From the NCBI GenBank assembly GCA_029339505.1, contig JAQISU010000033.1, positions 7,240,001 to 7,304,000 of the forward strand: 64,000 nucleotides of DNA, written 5' to 3'. Source of the stretch: Unio delphinus. Its lineage: Eukaryota; Mollusca; Bivalvia; Unionida; Unionidae. Positions 25,250-33,906 of the stretch are shown in pieces; the first letter of the stretch is position 1; the number at the start of each line of letters is the position of its first letter. Position numbers and translations under genes: made by a program. The notes under the pieces are model-generated. The model worked only from the letters and a program-made list of their open reading frames with translations, had not been told where the DNA came from and searched no databases.

Positions 25250-25648
25250 CGTTTCTACTAACACCGGAAGATCATCAAGCTTTTCTATACGATATCTTAT
25301 TTTTTTCTGCTAGACGTTGCTGCTCCGTACGAATTCTTTTCTGTTCGACGACTAATAACGCTTTATCTTTACTTAATTTATCAATGGACACTATTGCCCT
25401 TTATTAAACGTGGTTAACTCCTCAATAGTTTTTCATACTCGTTATAGGATGCTCTCGCCGCAGATATTTCTTGTTGATAATCACCATTTATTTTCTCCGA
25501 GGTAATTCGAAGTTTATCTCGATCTGCCTGTAACAGTTTGATTTTCTCCCTTAATCTTGAATTATCCTCGAGAAGTTCTCGCTGTTTCATGCGCTGCTGT
25601 TGTATTGCAACGCAATGTTCTTCAGCGGAACAAATCGTTGTAGCTGAC
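25250..25648 (-). CDS. Coiled-coil protein specific to C/D
   Basis: From MSATTICSAEEH the protein is a long amphipathic helix (QRMKQRELLEDNSRLREKIK and KLRITSEKINGDYQQEISAA), ending at a stop at 25414-25416. More heptad-like sequence (KLSKDKALLVVEQKRIRTEQ) follows in another frame down to about 25250. A TATATAAAG lies about 20 bases before the ATG on the coding strand. I find no counterpart in B. Located at the 3' end of the leftward late block. Confidence 0.55.
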
Positions 25649-25687
25649 ATAGGCTCCTTAGACCAGACTTTATATAGCCGCAATAAT

Positions 25688-25792
25688 CAGAGCCTGTATT
25701 CTTTTGATACTTTGAGAGGGCGTTTAACACCTCTTGACGACATTTTTTTTTCGTCGTCCGCGGTAAGATAATTTGGAGCTCTGCGATACATT
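25688..25792 (-). CDS. Small basic ORF (34 aa), C/D only
   Basis: Reads MYRRAPNYLTADDEKKMSSR and on to KEYRL, then a stop in the same frame as the following coiled-coil gene. It could be a separate small protein or the detached N-terminus of that gene. Weak support. Confidence 0.35.
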
Positions 25793-25887
25793 TTTGCTAA
25801 AAATCATTACACTCGAAGATAATAGCCAGAAATTATACTCAGATACTACGGGAATAAGAAATTATACCCAGAAATTACACTCGGGAA

Positions 25888-26268
25888 TTATGTGCACATG
25901 CTAAATTTCCTAAACTTTTTATAATAATTTTTTTTGGAGCATAGAAGATTTTTATTTGCAGTTTCATTGCAAAAACTGACGCTATCCACCAGGGAATCCT
26001 CTGGATTCACTTTCAGTATTTGTTTGAGACGCGCCAGGGGTATACACGAGTGGGCATAATTCAATATCTGATAGCGATTACAGCTAATCGTCGTTATAGC
26101 ATTAATTTGAAGTTGTTTTATCTGGTGATCCGTCAGCAGAAAACTCTCACTGCCAAATGTATCTACATAGAGCTCAAAGTTGCCTACGATTGTTTCCTTG
26201 AATGATCTTCTAATAGCATCTTCAAGTTTATCTTTGTCATAAACAAATACCTGTGCGTGGTTGTACAT
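25888..26268 (-). CDS. Unknown 126-aa protein, C/D only
   Basis: An open frame starting MYNHAQVFVYDKDKLEDAIR with later LLTDHQIKQLQINAITTIS and a Lys/Tyr-rich tail. It lies just downstream of the penton remnant on the same strand and has no counterpart in B. The proportion of hydrophobic and charged residues looks like real protein. I do not recognise it. Confidence 0.6.
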   Translation of the reverse strand: MYNHAQVFVYDKDKLEDAIRRSFKETIVGNFELYVDTFGSESFLLTDHQIKQLQINAITTISCNRYQILNYAHSCIPLARLKQILKVNPEDSLVDSVSFCNETANKNLLCSKKNYYKKFRKFSMCT

Positions 26269-26358
26269 TATTGTAATAGTTATAATTTTCTCAATTGGGA
26301 AATGGAAAATTCAAAGGATGAAAAATTCTTTAGAATTTTCACTTGAAATCCTTCGGAT

Positions 26359-27000
26359 TTACGAATTCACATCGAGGATGATTTCTAATTCTTCACCCTG
26401 CAAATCGATCAGGTTAGAATTTTGATCGACGAGTTTGAAGTGCATTCTTGATATATAAGGGTTATTACACGTTAAATATACCAGATTAATCGGAGTCTGT
26501 ACGATTAAACATCCAGGGGGGTATATATCCCTGCGCGGTTCTATTTGACAAAGTTGTATTTACGTGATGACTTCCGTCGATGATATCGCATGTAAGATTA
26601 ATAACGATAACTGAGGTTATATCTACGTTATGCTGTGAGACATGTCTGCCTGATCCGTCGGGAACGTTATTATATGTAAGATACTTGCGATGCCCAGGTT
26701 CATCGCTAAGAGGCTTTCCCTCCTTGTACCAGCGATGTATTATGTTAAATCCATCCTCTATGGCCCCGTTTAATCTTCTTTTAACCGGGGTAATTTACCC
26801 GCGTAAGACTCCTATCTGATATTAGGCCAGCTGTGATAAATGACTAGTTGAGTTAGCGCTATTATTTTTATCGGGATCGGAGTTGAAAATTCAATACTAA
26901 ACTCCGGTCATTTTGAAGTTGTCGATATCAGTGTTGTCTTCACCGGAGCGGTATTCTCTGCTATTCGCTGAAGTAATTCCTGCTGTGTTATCTGTGACAT
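26359..27000 (-). pseudogene. Penton-like minor capsid protein, element C/D copy, internal deletion
   Basis: The N-terminus (MSQITQQELLQRIAEN, ending with an in-frame stop) and the YHSWPNI segment match B residues 1-66. The sequence then jumps to a stretch matching B residues from about 328 (GFNIIHRWYKEG), and continues through DGSGRHVSQHNVDITSVIVI to the C-terminus after one frame change. More than half the protein is deleted. Its start overlaps the end of the membrane-protein gene by about 104 bp. Confidence 0.85.
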
Positions 27001-27462
27001 TGTTATTATCTTCTATACCTTTTTCAAATTTTGATATCGCAGAGTCATAAAGGTGCATCATCGTAGAGAACTCGCGATCGGATATTAAAGAGTCATTGAG
27101 GGATGATGATATCAGCGCGGATAATTGAGAATATGCAGTTGATACCGTATGGAACTTAATAATATAATCCTGTAGTTTGCGCTGACTGCAGGATGACAAT
27201 TTTTTGTTATTATAGATATCACCCCTGCGATAGTTCTAGCCGCGGATATACAAATCGGAACAGCTACCGGAGTAATCACTGTTAGCGAGGAGAGTATTAT
27301 CCCCGCGGAGGTAATTATACCTGAAACCGAGTACACGGTTACGTCAACAGCGGTAATTCTTCGTCGATATTTTTTTTTCGTTTGATATTCTTCGATGAGG
27401 GATTTGAGTTTAGTTTGAAATTGTATGACCTGGTCATATCTATACTGTTGCGTAGTTGCCAT
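26897..27462 (-). pseudogene. Two-TM membrane protein, element C/D copy
   Basis: Homologous to 41911-42456. The N-terminal part (QYRYDQVIQFQTKLKSLIEE, then KKYRRRITAVDV and two hydrophobic helices) and the C-terminal part (SSCSQRKLQDYIIKFHTVST) are in different frames, joined by a frame change near 27190. The end overlaps the penton start in another frame. Confidence 0.88.
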
Positions 27463-27480
27463 TATTTATAACCGTAAATT

Positions 27481-28610
27481 TCAATTAAGCTGCTTACTCA
27501 AATCGGCTACAAATTCTAGATACCAGGTTATAGACACCCGAACTAATTTGTCATCGGTGGCTGTTATATTGAATTCCTCGGTTGAATCCTTATCGACGAC
27601 CGTCGATATGACATTATTTACACCGGATGACACCGTCGACGAACTATTAAACTGGGTCGGAGATACTAATGTTAATCTGTAAATTCCTTTAACCGTCGCG
27701 TTGATATCTAACGTGTTAGTCTGCGGCGTCAAGGCAAATGATACGTGTTGGATCGTGTATATCAGGTTGATTTTTTTCGTATGCGGAATTTTAACTTTAT
27801 CAAGTGTGCTGATCAACCTCGAAAAATCGTCTTTGATAGCCTGTTTGATATCGTCGATAGATTTTTTCACGTCTGCGAGTTTTATAGGAACCGGGGTAGT
27901 TTTCCCAAAAAGTTAACAAAGGAATCGTCAACCCCTTCAAAGTTGTTACGGATACATTTAAAATGATTTACATGGACGTCATACTCGGCTCGCAACGTAG
28001 CGAATGTTTCCATGGCAGTTTTTATTTCTGTAAGCTTCGGTGTTGTTAAAGGTGGATCTCCAAAGAAACTGATAACAGGAGCGACAGTCTTGTTAACTAT
28101 ATTTCTCTGTAACTCGGTAAATTGGTTAAACCTATTTATATGTGCGTCATACGCAGATTTCAGCGAGGTAAAACTTCAATGGCGGTTTTAATGTCAGTTA
28201 GCTTCAGTGTAGTTACCAGTGGAGTTCCAAGGAAACCAATGATATGTTTTGAACATCTGCAATAATTATGTGTATCCCCGTAAACTGGTTTGCATGGGCG
28301 TTATATTTATCACTTAGGGATTTTAGTGACTCTACAGATATTATATAATTATCACTAAGCGATGTTAGTCTATCTACGACAGTTGAAAAAAAAACAACAC
28401 CCGATTTAAGTTTACCTTGTTCGTTAAACAGCGCAATATTATTTTCTGCTACTCCGCGCTGTTTTACTAAAATGTCATCCAGGGAGACATTACTCGTTTT
28501 CAATTTACCCTGACGATCTTGAAATACGACGATTTCATTTGGGTCCACAATTACATAATTTAATGTATCCGATAACAATTTTGATATGAGCTTTTTTTTT
28601 CTTCGAGGGA
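27481..28610 (-). pseudogene. Fibre-like protein, element C/D copy
   Basis: Homologous to 40915-41859. The shaft-repeat part (VDPNEIVVFQDRQGKLKTSN, NIALFNEQGKLKSG; 28213-28578) and the C-terminal beta-rich head (YTIQHVSFALTPQ, GIYRLTLVSPTQF, WYLEFVADLSKQ; 27481-27870) are open. The coiled-coil middle is frame-broken and holds repeated YDAHxNxF-type heptads, suggesting a longer stalk than in B. Confidence 0.85.
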
Positions 28611-28649
28611 AACTCCATTAGTTTAAGATCTCTTTAAAAAGTGATAACT

Positions 28650-29034
28650 CGTATACAAGTGCATGGTTTAATGGGGTAGTTTGGAAGATTTTGAGATCGC
28701 AGTGAACACGTTATTAGTTTCTCTGCCAGATATCGGAGGATCGGTTAATGTCTGCGTGGTTAGCTTTGATTACCAAACAGGAGAGTTTAACTCGGATACG
28801 TATTTAAGATATTACCTTGGCGGTGCTAATCCATACGAGTCGAAATAAACAATTGACTTCGGATGTATCGCATACGCGACCCAGTGAGTTCCAGGTCCGG
28901 TGTTATCGTCAAGATTAATTATACCCGTTTCTGGGATTAGTGGATGTGTAGGTAATTGATCTTTCATAAAGACACCTCTGAAATGTTTTATCGGAAATTT
29001 TTTTTACCGCGGCGATTAAATCAAAATTTGACAT
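28650..29034 (-). pseudogene. Adenain-like protease, element C/D copy
   Basis: Starts MSNFDLIAAVKKISDK, then in a shifted frame keeps the His motif GPGTHWVAYAI and the acidic motif VYFDSYGLAPP. The segment aligned to the nucleophile of B (PPICGSE) reads PPISGRE, so the catalytic Cys is lost. Stops follow. Confidence 0.85.
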
Positions 29035-29049
29035 CGAAGATAAACCTAG

Positions 29050-29216
29050 ATCATGTAACTTCTTGGGATTCTTAGGCCGTTTCCCCGGCATGTTCCCGGA
29101 AGTCTCAGACCTCTTACCTTTTATCCTATCCTTTTCCCATAGCGACGAGGAAAGGAAATATCCCACCAGATTTAACCATGTTGGAAATTGCGGAGGGTGA
29201 AAATTCCAACTGCTTT
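29050..29216 (-). pseudogene. Ala-rich membrane-active protein, 3' half, element C/D copy
   Basis: On the minus strand NMVKSGGIFPFLVAM matches the hydrophobic segment of the B protein (39956-40429). A shortened, frame-broken tail with a LRLPGT-like end follows. The 5' half lies at 44223-44371, on the far side of element B. Both halves are on the minus strand, and GCTTT is duplicated at the two junctions. Confidence 0.85.
29212..29216. repeat. Target-site duplication of element B, left copy (GCTTT)
   Basis: GCTTT immediately precedes the left terminus and recurs immediately after the right terminus (44223-44227). It is part of the interrupted C/D gene. Confidence 0.85.
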
Positions 29217-29481
29217 AGCAGCAGAGAGGGTGAACCCTACAACGTTTTCAGACAAAATTTTGATTGAAATCATTAAAACGAGCCTTCCTACGATCTCATT
29301 TTAACCAAAAAAAATGTCTCAGGGGCAAACCCTACAACGTTTTCAGACAAAAAATTGATTGAAATCTTAATGAGCTTTCCCTACGAAATCTCATTTTAAC
29401 TAAAAAAATTAAAACGGAGATTTTTACGATTTTTTAATTAATTTTGGTCGCAACTTGTTGTCATCCACCCTCTCTGCTGCT
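29217..29481. repeat. Left terminal inverted repeat of element B
   Basis: 265 bp, bracketed by AGCAGCAGAGAGGGTG at the outer end and its inverse at the inner end. Inside are two imperfect tandem copies of a unit of about 100 bp (each starting aaccctacaacgttttcaga). Compared by eye with the right repeat, four positions differ, all T here versus C (this strand sense) in the other. Confidence 0.95.
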
Positions 29482-29519
29482 AAAGTTTTCAGTTCTGGGT
29501 TAATAATTCTTTTACGATT

Positions 29520-30191
29520 TTAACCGAATATTTGATCAAGTCCGACACGATATCGTGTCCGAGGATCATGCAAATTTATTGTTGCGAATCCGTGCGGAGT
29601 CGACTGAGCATGACTAAAGAAATCTCGAAATTGATTGAAGTCCATATCAGAACACCATGTCTGCCAAATATTTCTAAGAGTATGAGTATCAACTCCGTTG
29701 AATACAGACAATAAATTGCAGTTATCTCTGATCACTTTTGGAACCTGAGTGTAGCGTTGAGTGACATATATCACGTCAGTGTTTTTGTGACGCCCACGGG
29801 AAAATATTCTAGCAGGATTTTTTTGTTTATCCAACATTATATCGTCGTATACGACTAAATTGTTAATATCTCCATCAATATCATCAATACTCGGTGCTTC
29901 ATCGATATCGGTTATAACATCAATGGCGTTCTCACCCTTAATTTCTGATGCATTCTCGTTAAAATCCTTTAACACTTCATAACATCGTTGATCATCTACG
30001 CTAGGGGCAATTAAATACAACTTATCCCACTTCATCCATCTCATTATTAAATTGAGTAACAATTGCGTTTTACCGGATCCAGATGGCCCGATTATAATCA
30101 TCCGGATAGAGTTTGGTAGCGCTGCATGATGCTTAATTGGTTCTCTTGTTTTAGTCGCTGAAAAATCAATTATATCCATATTTCTATACAT
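29520..30191 (-). CDS. ATP: A32/FtsK-HerA-type DNA-packaging ATPase
   Basis: 223 aa. The Walker A motif GPSGSGKTQ (about residues 35-43) is followed by a Walker B-like NNLVVYDDIM (about 110-119) and the NTDVIYVTQRYTQVPKVIRD segment, where the Gln is the usual sensor of this family. The family pumps the genome into the capsid of double-jelly-roll viruses. The length is at the short end for Polinton ATPases. The frame is open. Two starts are possible (MYRNMDII or MDII); the second is the one shared with copies A and C/D. The gene is divergent from the zinc-ribbon/PLA2 gene with only 5-17 bp between starts, so the two must share a promoter region. Confidence 0.93.
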   Translation of the reverse strand: MYRNMDIIDFSATKTREPIKHHAALPNSIRMIIIGPSGSGKTQLLLNLIMRWMKWDKLYLIAPSVDDQRCYEVLKDFNENASEIKGENAIDVITDIDEAPSIDDIDGDINNLVVYDDIMLDKQKNPARIFSRGRHKNTDVIYVTQRYTQVPKVIRDNCNLLSVFNGVDTHTLRNIWQTWCSDMDFNQFRDFFSHAQSTPHGFATINLHDPRTRYRVGLDQIFG

Positions 30192-30196
30192 AAATT
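30179..30196. promoter_or_regulatory. Minimal divergent start region between ATPase and PLA2 genes
   Basis: The ATG codons of the two divergent genes are separated by 5 or 17 bp depending on the ATPase start. The arrangement is the same in A, and traces of it are seen in C/D. Any promoter must lie within one of the genes. Confidence 0.5.
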
Positions 30197-30720
30197 ATGG
30201 ATCTATATTGTGTGAAGTGTAAAACGCGTACTGGCACAGATGATGTGACGACGATTACAACAAAAAATAACCGATCAGCGCTTTCTGGTAAATGAGTACA
30301 ATGTAGTACAAAGAAATTTAGATTTGTTTCTAAACCCAAGGAACCTTTAAAAAAAAACGAGGAGGTGATATCGCAGCCAAACTAGCAAAACTCCCTGGAA
30401 CCCCATGGGCAAAATACCCCGGAGAAAAGCACCTTCCAGGATATAGCTACTGTGGACCGGGAACCAGACTTGATATCAGACTCAATAATCAAAATCAACC
30501 CAACCCCGGTGAAGAACCAATAAACGCCATTGATAAGGCCTGTCACCTTCATGATGTTGCTTATAAAAGCAGCAATCTGCAACACAGGCATCTAGCAGAT
30601 GTGAAATTAATTCATGCGTTAAATGCTATTCCTGATAAATCCTTCAAAGAAAAATTGTCTTCATTTTTGATAAAATCGGCTATGAAAAGTAAATTGATGT
30701 TAGGTGCTGGTAATCAATAA
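30197..30720 (+). pseudogene. Zinc-ribbon plus phospholipase A2 virion protein, broken
   Basis: The N-terminal zinc ribbon reads MDLYCVKCKTRTGTDD with a second Cys pair (DUF5679-like). An in-frame TGA (30293-30295) falls where the A and C/D copies have the third Cys codon. The PLA2 part is in the -1 frame from about 30334 to 30720, with the Ca loop GYSYCGPGTRLD and the catalytic DKACHLHDVAY. The frame change coincides with nine A residues followed by C (30349-30358). PLA2 in parvoviruses and adintoviruses acts in endosome escape. The stop ends two bases before the integrase start. Either a decayed gene or one needing recoding; I favour decay. Confidence 0.85.
30352..30358 (+). promoter_or_regulatory. 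A AAA AAC heptamer at the zinc-ribbon/PLA2 frame junction
   Basis: In the zero frame of the zinc-ribbon ORF this is a canonical X XXY YYZ slip site, and the PLA2 frame is -1 relative to it. It lies in the 49-bp window where both frames are open. The A and C/D copies do not preserve it cleanly, so a homopolymer indel is the simpler reading. Confidence 0.3.
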
Positions 30721-30721
30721 T

Positions 30722-31666
30722 ATGGAATCAATTTATTATTCTCCGAGGGGATACTGGAGGGGTAACGCTGCAATCAATAAACTCGCTAGTGCTGCAAAAG
30801 TGAAAAAAACCACTGCGGCTAATTGGTTATCCAAACAGGCACTATGGCAAATTTATCTACCACCGCCTAAACAAATTCAATTCTCGCATTTTGATGTGAC
30901 CGCTCCTAATGAAGTTCATCAGGCTGATATATTATTTCTGCCACATGATCGTGGTTACAAATACGCGCTAACCGTAGTTGATATTGCAAGTCGATACAAA
31001 GAAGCAGAACCGTTAAAAACAAAATCAGCCACTGAAGTCGCTTCTGCATTTGAAAGGATTTATCGACGAGGTCCTCTGAACTGGCCAAATCTATTGCAGG
31101 TTGATCCTGACAAGGAATTTCAGGGTGCAGTGTTATCAACAATGAAACATCATAATGTCACCATACGACGAGGGCATACTGCGCTACATCGCGATCAGGC
31201 CATTGTAGAACGATTTAATCGGACGATTGCTGAGCGGTTATTTGGATATCAATACGCAAAAGAATTCATTCAAGAAAAGCGATCCAGTGAATGGGTTAAG
31301 AGATTACCATCTGTGATTACTGCACTGAATAACGAGATTACTAGAACAATCAACATGAAACCTATCAACGCGATTAAAAAGAAGTCAATACCCGTACAAC
31401 AACAAAAAGATTTCAAAGAACCAATTCTTGGTAGTAGTGTCATTGTGAGGTACTTATACGAACCAGGAGAGCTTGAAGGGGGTAGAAAAAGGGCTACTGA
31501 TCCTATTTGGAGCGTCATTACGCATAAGATATCTAGTATAACACGATCAACTGGTAGACCTTCAGTCTATAAACTGGATTCAACTGCCCCTCAGCGGGGT
31601 TTTACTCGACAACAACTACAAGTGATTCCCGAGGATACTCAATTGCCACCGCATGGTCTTAACTAG
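30722..31666 (+). CDS. INT: Polinton-type DDE (retrovirus-like) integrase
   Basis: 314 aa from the ATG at 30722. The N-terminal part has the helix-turn-helix-like AANWLSKQALWQIYLPPPK found in Polinton integrases. The rve core follows: first Asp in EVHQADILFL (about residue 69), second in LLQVDPDKEF, and Glu in QAIVERFNRTI, with 34 residues between the last two. The C-terminal part (RYLYEPGELEGG, WSVITHKISSITR, GFTRQQLQVIP) is the SH3/chromo-like domain. It inserts the linear element and fits the 5-bp duplication seen. The frame is open with all three acidic residues, so it is potentially the most intact enzyme here. It overlaps the convergent HNH gene by 8 bp. Confidence 0.94.
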   Translation: MESIYYSPRGYWRGNAAINKLASAAKVKKTTAANWLSKQALWQIYLPPPKQIQFSHFDVTAPNEVHQADILFLPHDRGYKYALTVVDIASRYKEAEPLKTKSATEVASAFERIYRRGPLNWPNLLQVDPDKEFQGAVLSTMKHHNVTIRRGHTALHRDQAIVERFNRTIAERLFGYQYAKEFIQEKRSSEWVKRLPSVITALNNEITRTINMKPINAIKKKSIPVQQQKDFKEPILGSSVIVRYLYEPGELEGGRKRATDPIWSVITHKISSITRSTGRPSVYKLDSTAPQRGFTRQQLQVIPEDTQLPPHGLN

Positions 31667-31940
31667 CACCGTTGCGTCTATTGCACTCAAGACAAGTCAA
31701 CATCACATTATTTCTGACATGACCGAGACTGTTATTTTTTCTGTCTACGGTGAATTGGCGAGGATCCTTATCCGAATACTGCCAACGCATTATACAATTG
31801 CAACTCGCGCAGTGATTATTCTGTTGTTTCTTCAAAGTGATTATTAGTTCAGCATCAATATCAAATTCTCGTTGTTTTTTTTTTGTCCTGTTGTTTGTAA
31901 CCGGAGAGTTTTTTATTAATGATGCTAACATCAATATCAC
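31659..31940 (-). CDS. Small HNH-type zinc protein
   Basis: 93 aa. The core is HCASCNCIMRW, then FTVDRKNNSLGHVRNNV, then CLECNRRNG, that is two CxxC knuckles around a DR...N...N motif as in recombination endonuclease VII-like HNH nucleases. It lies convergent to the integrase and overlaps the helicase end by about 80 bp in another frame. A copy in the same place is present in A, so it is a standard part of this lineage. A nuclease for genome processing or a homing-type role are both possible. Confidence 0.75.
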   Translation of the reverse strand: MILMLASLIKNSPVTNNRTKKKQREFDIDAELIITLKKQQNNHCASCNCIMRWQYSDKDPRQFTVDRKNNSLGHVRNNVMLTCLECNRRNGAS

Positions 31941-33894
31941 TTATTGTTGTGTCATTATCATCGAAAACAACTCTTCGAAGTTGATTTATGTTTCGTACTC
32001 TGGATACTGCGAGATAGACTAAATTTGACCATTCGATGTGATTATCCACCATCCAAACAATTGTATTCGATATAGTCAATCCCTGTGAAGAGTGTATTGT
32101 TGCTGCGTATCCTAGCGTCCACGGGGATTTATTAGCACGCAATGCATCTTCAACGACATTGATATCAACCAGCACAATATCATTTAATACGAGAATTTGT
32201 GTTTCACTCTGTCCTGGAATATCAACTTCAATATTCTGTTTTCGTGTATCCGATGGCCTATAACAAAGGGGTACTGGAAGCGTTGCAAATTTTTCTTTAT
32301 GCAATTCAAATAACTTCATTTGAAGTGTGTCCCTGACTATTTTTCTACTTGCAATGATCAAATCGTTTGGTCTCCACGCTTCCCAGAAATCATTCATTGG
32401 GGTTTCTGAAATCACTTCACGTGCTATTTCGCATTGGATTCTATCCGGTTGTAATCTAATTAGAGCTTTGAACTCGCGTAATCGTTCATCAAGTGATCTA
32501 TAATCAGTGGTGATTTCTTCATAGTAGTCTACAAAACCCTTTAGCCATTCATGTGGAGATGCACCGACAAATGGTGGTGGTTGGCTTTGATCACCGCACA
32601 TGACGACTTTTGTGTTTTTGGTTAACAACCACTCAAGAAATGTTTTTAATACATCTAATGACACTGTGCATATTTCATCCCAAATTATGATTTCAGGAAT
32701 GAATTTATCACCCATACGCTCAGGAGTCCATTTGTCATAAGTGCAAGCATTTACCCCTCGTTGTATCATCTCTCTGGCGAGTCTGTGAGTCGGTGTTAGC
32801 ACAATCATGTTAGAAACGCTAGCGTTTCCACGACGAAATAATTCAATTGCACGAGTTGTCTTTCCTGACCAACCACAACCGTTTAAATAAACTGTCTTAT
32901 ATCTACATACTGGATCAGATACCGGTGGTGCATTAGAAAATTCTGATTGAATTTCAATACGGTTACAACAAAGATATTTATCATCCATGGCAACGTCTGC
33001 GGATTCACAATACTCATGTAGCATCTCTTTTTTAAATCGCCAACGCCCCCAATTTTCCTCGGGATCTGTGAATGCCGCTACAGCTGATTTGTACTTATTA
33101 TGTATATAAATCGAATCAGTGGCCACTCTAACCGCGGTATTAGGAAATCTATTTATCATCGAAAATAGATTAATAGAAGTATAGGCTAACATTGAACTTC
33201 TTAAGTGTGTGTACTGGGAATTATATCCATCACAGTAGGTAACAACCGTACCTAATTTCTCACTATTGGATAGAAAAGCATCCTTACGGGATACAAGTTT
33301 TCCTTGTTTCATTAAATCCGCTACAATAAAATCGTATTCAGCGACATCTATGATCAACCGCGAAGAATATTTTGCGTTATCGTATCGTCCACCCTGGGTA
33401 AATTTACCGATTATTCTTCTTCCGAGATCTTTTGCTTGTTCTTTCTTAATTTCAAATAACTTCTTAGACCAATTTATGATTTCTTCTTCACTGAAATCTG
33501 GAAATTGTTTTCGTAGTTCGTTGATTATTCTATCTAGATCGGGTTGTGGTAACCAAACTTCTTTCTGAGCTCGAGAGCATATAATAGCCTCGGAAACAAT
33601 CAACGATATTAGCATACCACAATCAATCATATATCTCAATAGCACTATTGGCATCCAGTGTTTTTCAGATAGGTGTCTACCGAGCCAAACATAACTACAC
33701 GGATGTAATCCTGACGCTAATTCAAATGATATCACACGAACGAATCCGGTTAAATCAAAATCAGGCAATGGTCCATTAATCGCAACACGAGTCATTTCAT
33801 GCGTGGGGTGTCCAAATCGTTTGAAATACTCAGCGCATTCCCCATACCCGAGAAAACTTCCGGGATAACACGCGGCTATATCAATTGAAATCAT
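31861..33894 (-). CDS. POLB: PolB palm domain fused to SF1 helicase (C-terminal half of the replication protein)
   Basis: 677 aa after the in-frame stop. Residues 1-300 are the polymerase palm: motif A SIDIAACYPGSF (Asp5), a motif B-like DGYNSQYTHLRSS (near 222-235) and motif C VRVATDSIYI (Asp260). Residues 330-650 are an SF1 helicase: Walker A GCGWSGKTT (341-347), Walker B IIIWDEI (402-408), motif III GDQSQPPPF, and late motifs HSSQGLT and LAVSRVRN. All visible key residues are present. I recall similar polymerase-helicase fusions from Polinton-like genes in fungi, but the usual animal Polinton PolB lacks the helicase. A start at 33894 would leave only Met and three residues before the motif A Asp, so this ORF alone cannot be a full polymerase. 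Confidence 0.92.
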   Translation of the reverse strand: MISIDIAACYPGSFLGYGECAEYFKRFGHPTHEMTRVAINGPLPDFDLTGFVRVISFELASGLHPCSYVWLGRHLSEKHWMPIVLLRYMIDCGMLISLIVSEAIICSRAQKEVWLPQPDLDRIINELRKQFPDFSEEEIINWSKKLFEIKKEQAKDLGRRIIGKFTQGGRYDNAKYSSRLIIDVAEYDFIVADLMKQGKLVSRKDAFLSNSEKLGTVVTYCDGYNSQYTHLRSSMLAYTSINLFSMINRFPNTAVRVATDSIYIHNKYKSAVAAFTDPEENWGRWRFKKEMLHEYCESADVAMDDKYLCCNRIEIQSEFSNAPPVSDPVCRYKTVYLNGCGWSGKTTRAIELFRRGNASVSNMIVLTPTHRLAREMIQRGVNACTYDKWTPERMGDKFIPEIIIWDEICTVSLDVLKTFLEWLLTKNTKVVMCGDQSQPPPFVGASPHEWLKGFVDYYEEITTDYRSLDERLREFKALIRLQPDRIQCEIAREVISETPMNDFWEAWRPNDLIIASRKIVRDTLQMKLFELHKEKFATLPVPLCYRPSDTRKQNIEVDIPGQSETQILVLNDIVLVDINVVEDALRANKSPWTLGYAATIHSSQGLTISNTIVWMVDNHIEWSNLVYLAVSRVRNINQLRRVVFDDNDTTISDIDVSIINKKLSGYKQQDKKKTTRI
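32814..32827. repeat. Palindrome AAACGCTAGCGTTT, helicase-coding copy
   Basis: Lies in the helicase part of the replication gene, where it encodes part of NASVS. The A and C/D copies lack these residues (FRTKSNM and FGKNSDM versus FRRGNASVSNM), so about 12 bp were gained in frame in B. Confidence 0.8.
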
Positions 33895-33906
33895 ACCATC
33901 ACGTGA

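Noticed and set aside
30722..31666. Retroviral or gypsy integrase
   Set aside because: No RT or Gag nearby, a Polinton-type N-terminus, and placement inside an element with its own termini and virion genes.
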